The translations under genes and the position numbers were made by a program. From JBBDRW01 sp040905265 (GTDB lineage Bacteria > Bacteroidota > Rhodothermia > Balneolales > Balneolaceae): a stretch of DNA of 6,606 bases. The notes below the pieces were generated by a model. That model was not told where the DNA came from. It searched no databases and worked only from the letters and a program-made list of their open reading frames with translations. Location of the stretch: contig JBBDRW010000088.1 of NCBI GenBank assembly GCA_040905265.1, forward strand, positions 1 through 6,606, in the 5' to 3' direction. Shown here piece by piece: positions 6,458 to 6,606 of the stretch (positions within the stretch are counted from its first letter, which is position 1; each line of letters begins with the position of its first letter).

Positions 6458-6476
6458 ATTTGTTAAAATTACAGTT

Positions 6477-6606
6477 TTACTTAATCAAGTACCGTATAAC
6501 AGTCGAAAATCCGCTATGTGTACGGCTTATGCCGTAGGCTTTATCTTGTTTAATTTCATATAAATCTATACCTGAAGCCAATTGTACCTCCCACTTCAGC
6601 TCACCA
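6477..6606 (-). CDS. C-terminal end of an unidentified protein, possibly an outer-membrane β-barrel (partial)
   Basis: A minus-strand frame is open from the right window edge to TAA at 6477-6479, giving 42 codons beginning GELKWEVQLASGIDLYEI and ending HSGFSTVIRYLIK. The other two minus-strand frames contain stops at the window edge. Alternating polar and hydrophobic/aromatic residues in LKWEVQLASGIDLYEI and FSTVIRYLIK look like terminal β-strands of an outer-membrane barrel, though the last residue is Lys rather than the classical Phe. I cannot name the family. It is separated from the first permease by 154 bases and a terminator-like hairpin, so it is probably a separate transcription unit. 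Confidence 0.5.
   Translation of the reverse strand, partial: GELKWEVQLASGIDLYEIKQDKAYGISRTHSGFSTVIRYLIK
6521..6536. repeat. Perfect 6-bp inverted repeat (TACGGC/GCCGTA) with a 4-base loop
   Basis: TACGGCTTATGCCGTA is a perfect dyad inside the 3' end of the upstream coding sequence, about 40 bases before its stop. No T-run follows on either strand, so it is not an obvious terminator. It may be coincidence of codon choice (Ala-Tyr-Gly-Ile-Ser-Arg) or a small RNA hairpin. Confidence 0.35.

Overview
All supported genes in this window lie on the minus strand. The core is a multidrug or metabolite efflux locus of the RND type: three large membrane or periplasmic components plus one candidate small gene. 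Read in the direction of transcription (right to left), the order is: (1) the last 42 codons of an unidentified, possibly outer-membrane β-barrel protein, followed by a terminator-like hairpin; (2) a full-length RND permease of 1059 aa with a TTG start; (3) a 43-codon ORF overlapping the permease stop by ATGA, with a strong AAGGAG ribosome binding site; (4) an RND periplasmic adaptor (membrane fusion protein) of 382 aa with a lipoprotein signal peptide; (5) a second, distinct RND permease, of which the first 508 codons are present before the window ends.

The three main proteins would work together. The lipoprotein adaptor sits in the periplasm, docks on one or both proton-driven inner-membrane permeases, and passes substrate to an outer-membrane channel that is not encoded here. 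The arrangement permease–adaptor–permease, with two dissimilar permeases around a single adaptor, suggests either a heteromeric pump or two alternative pumps sharing an adaptor. No substrate can be assigned from sequence alone.

The host is a Gram-negative bacterium. The acidic lipoprotein adaptor, the mostly weak or absent Shine-Dalgarno sequences, AT-rich spacers beside balanced-GC genes, and the D-N proton-relay pair in both permeases would fit the Bacteroidota/Balneolota/Rhodothermota group, but this is a low-confidence inference.

The less ordinary part is in the spacers. Both permease genes start at non-ATG codons (TTG, GTG) with no ribosome binding site at normal spacing, and each is preceded by a short ATG ORF in another frame. 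A 15-bp motif (14/15 identical) occurs upstream of both the adaptor and the second permease, and a looser relative lies upstream of the first permease. The spacers also carry a 9-bp tandem repeat and an AT-rich palindrome. No mobile element, CRISPR array, tRNA or rRNA was seen.
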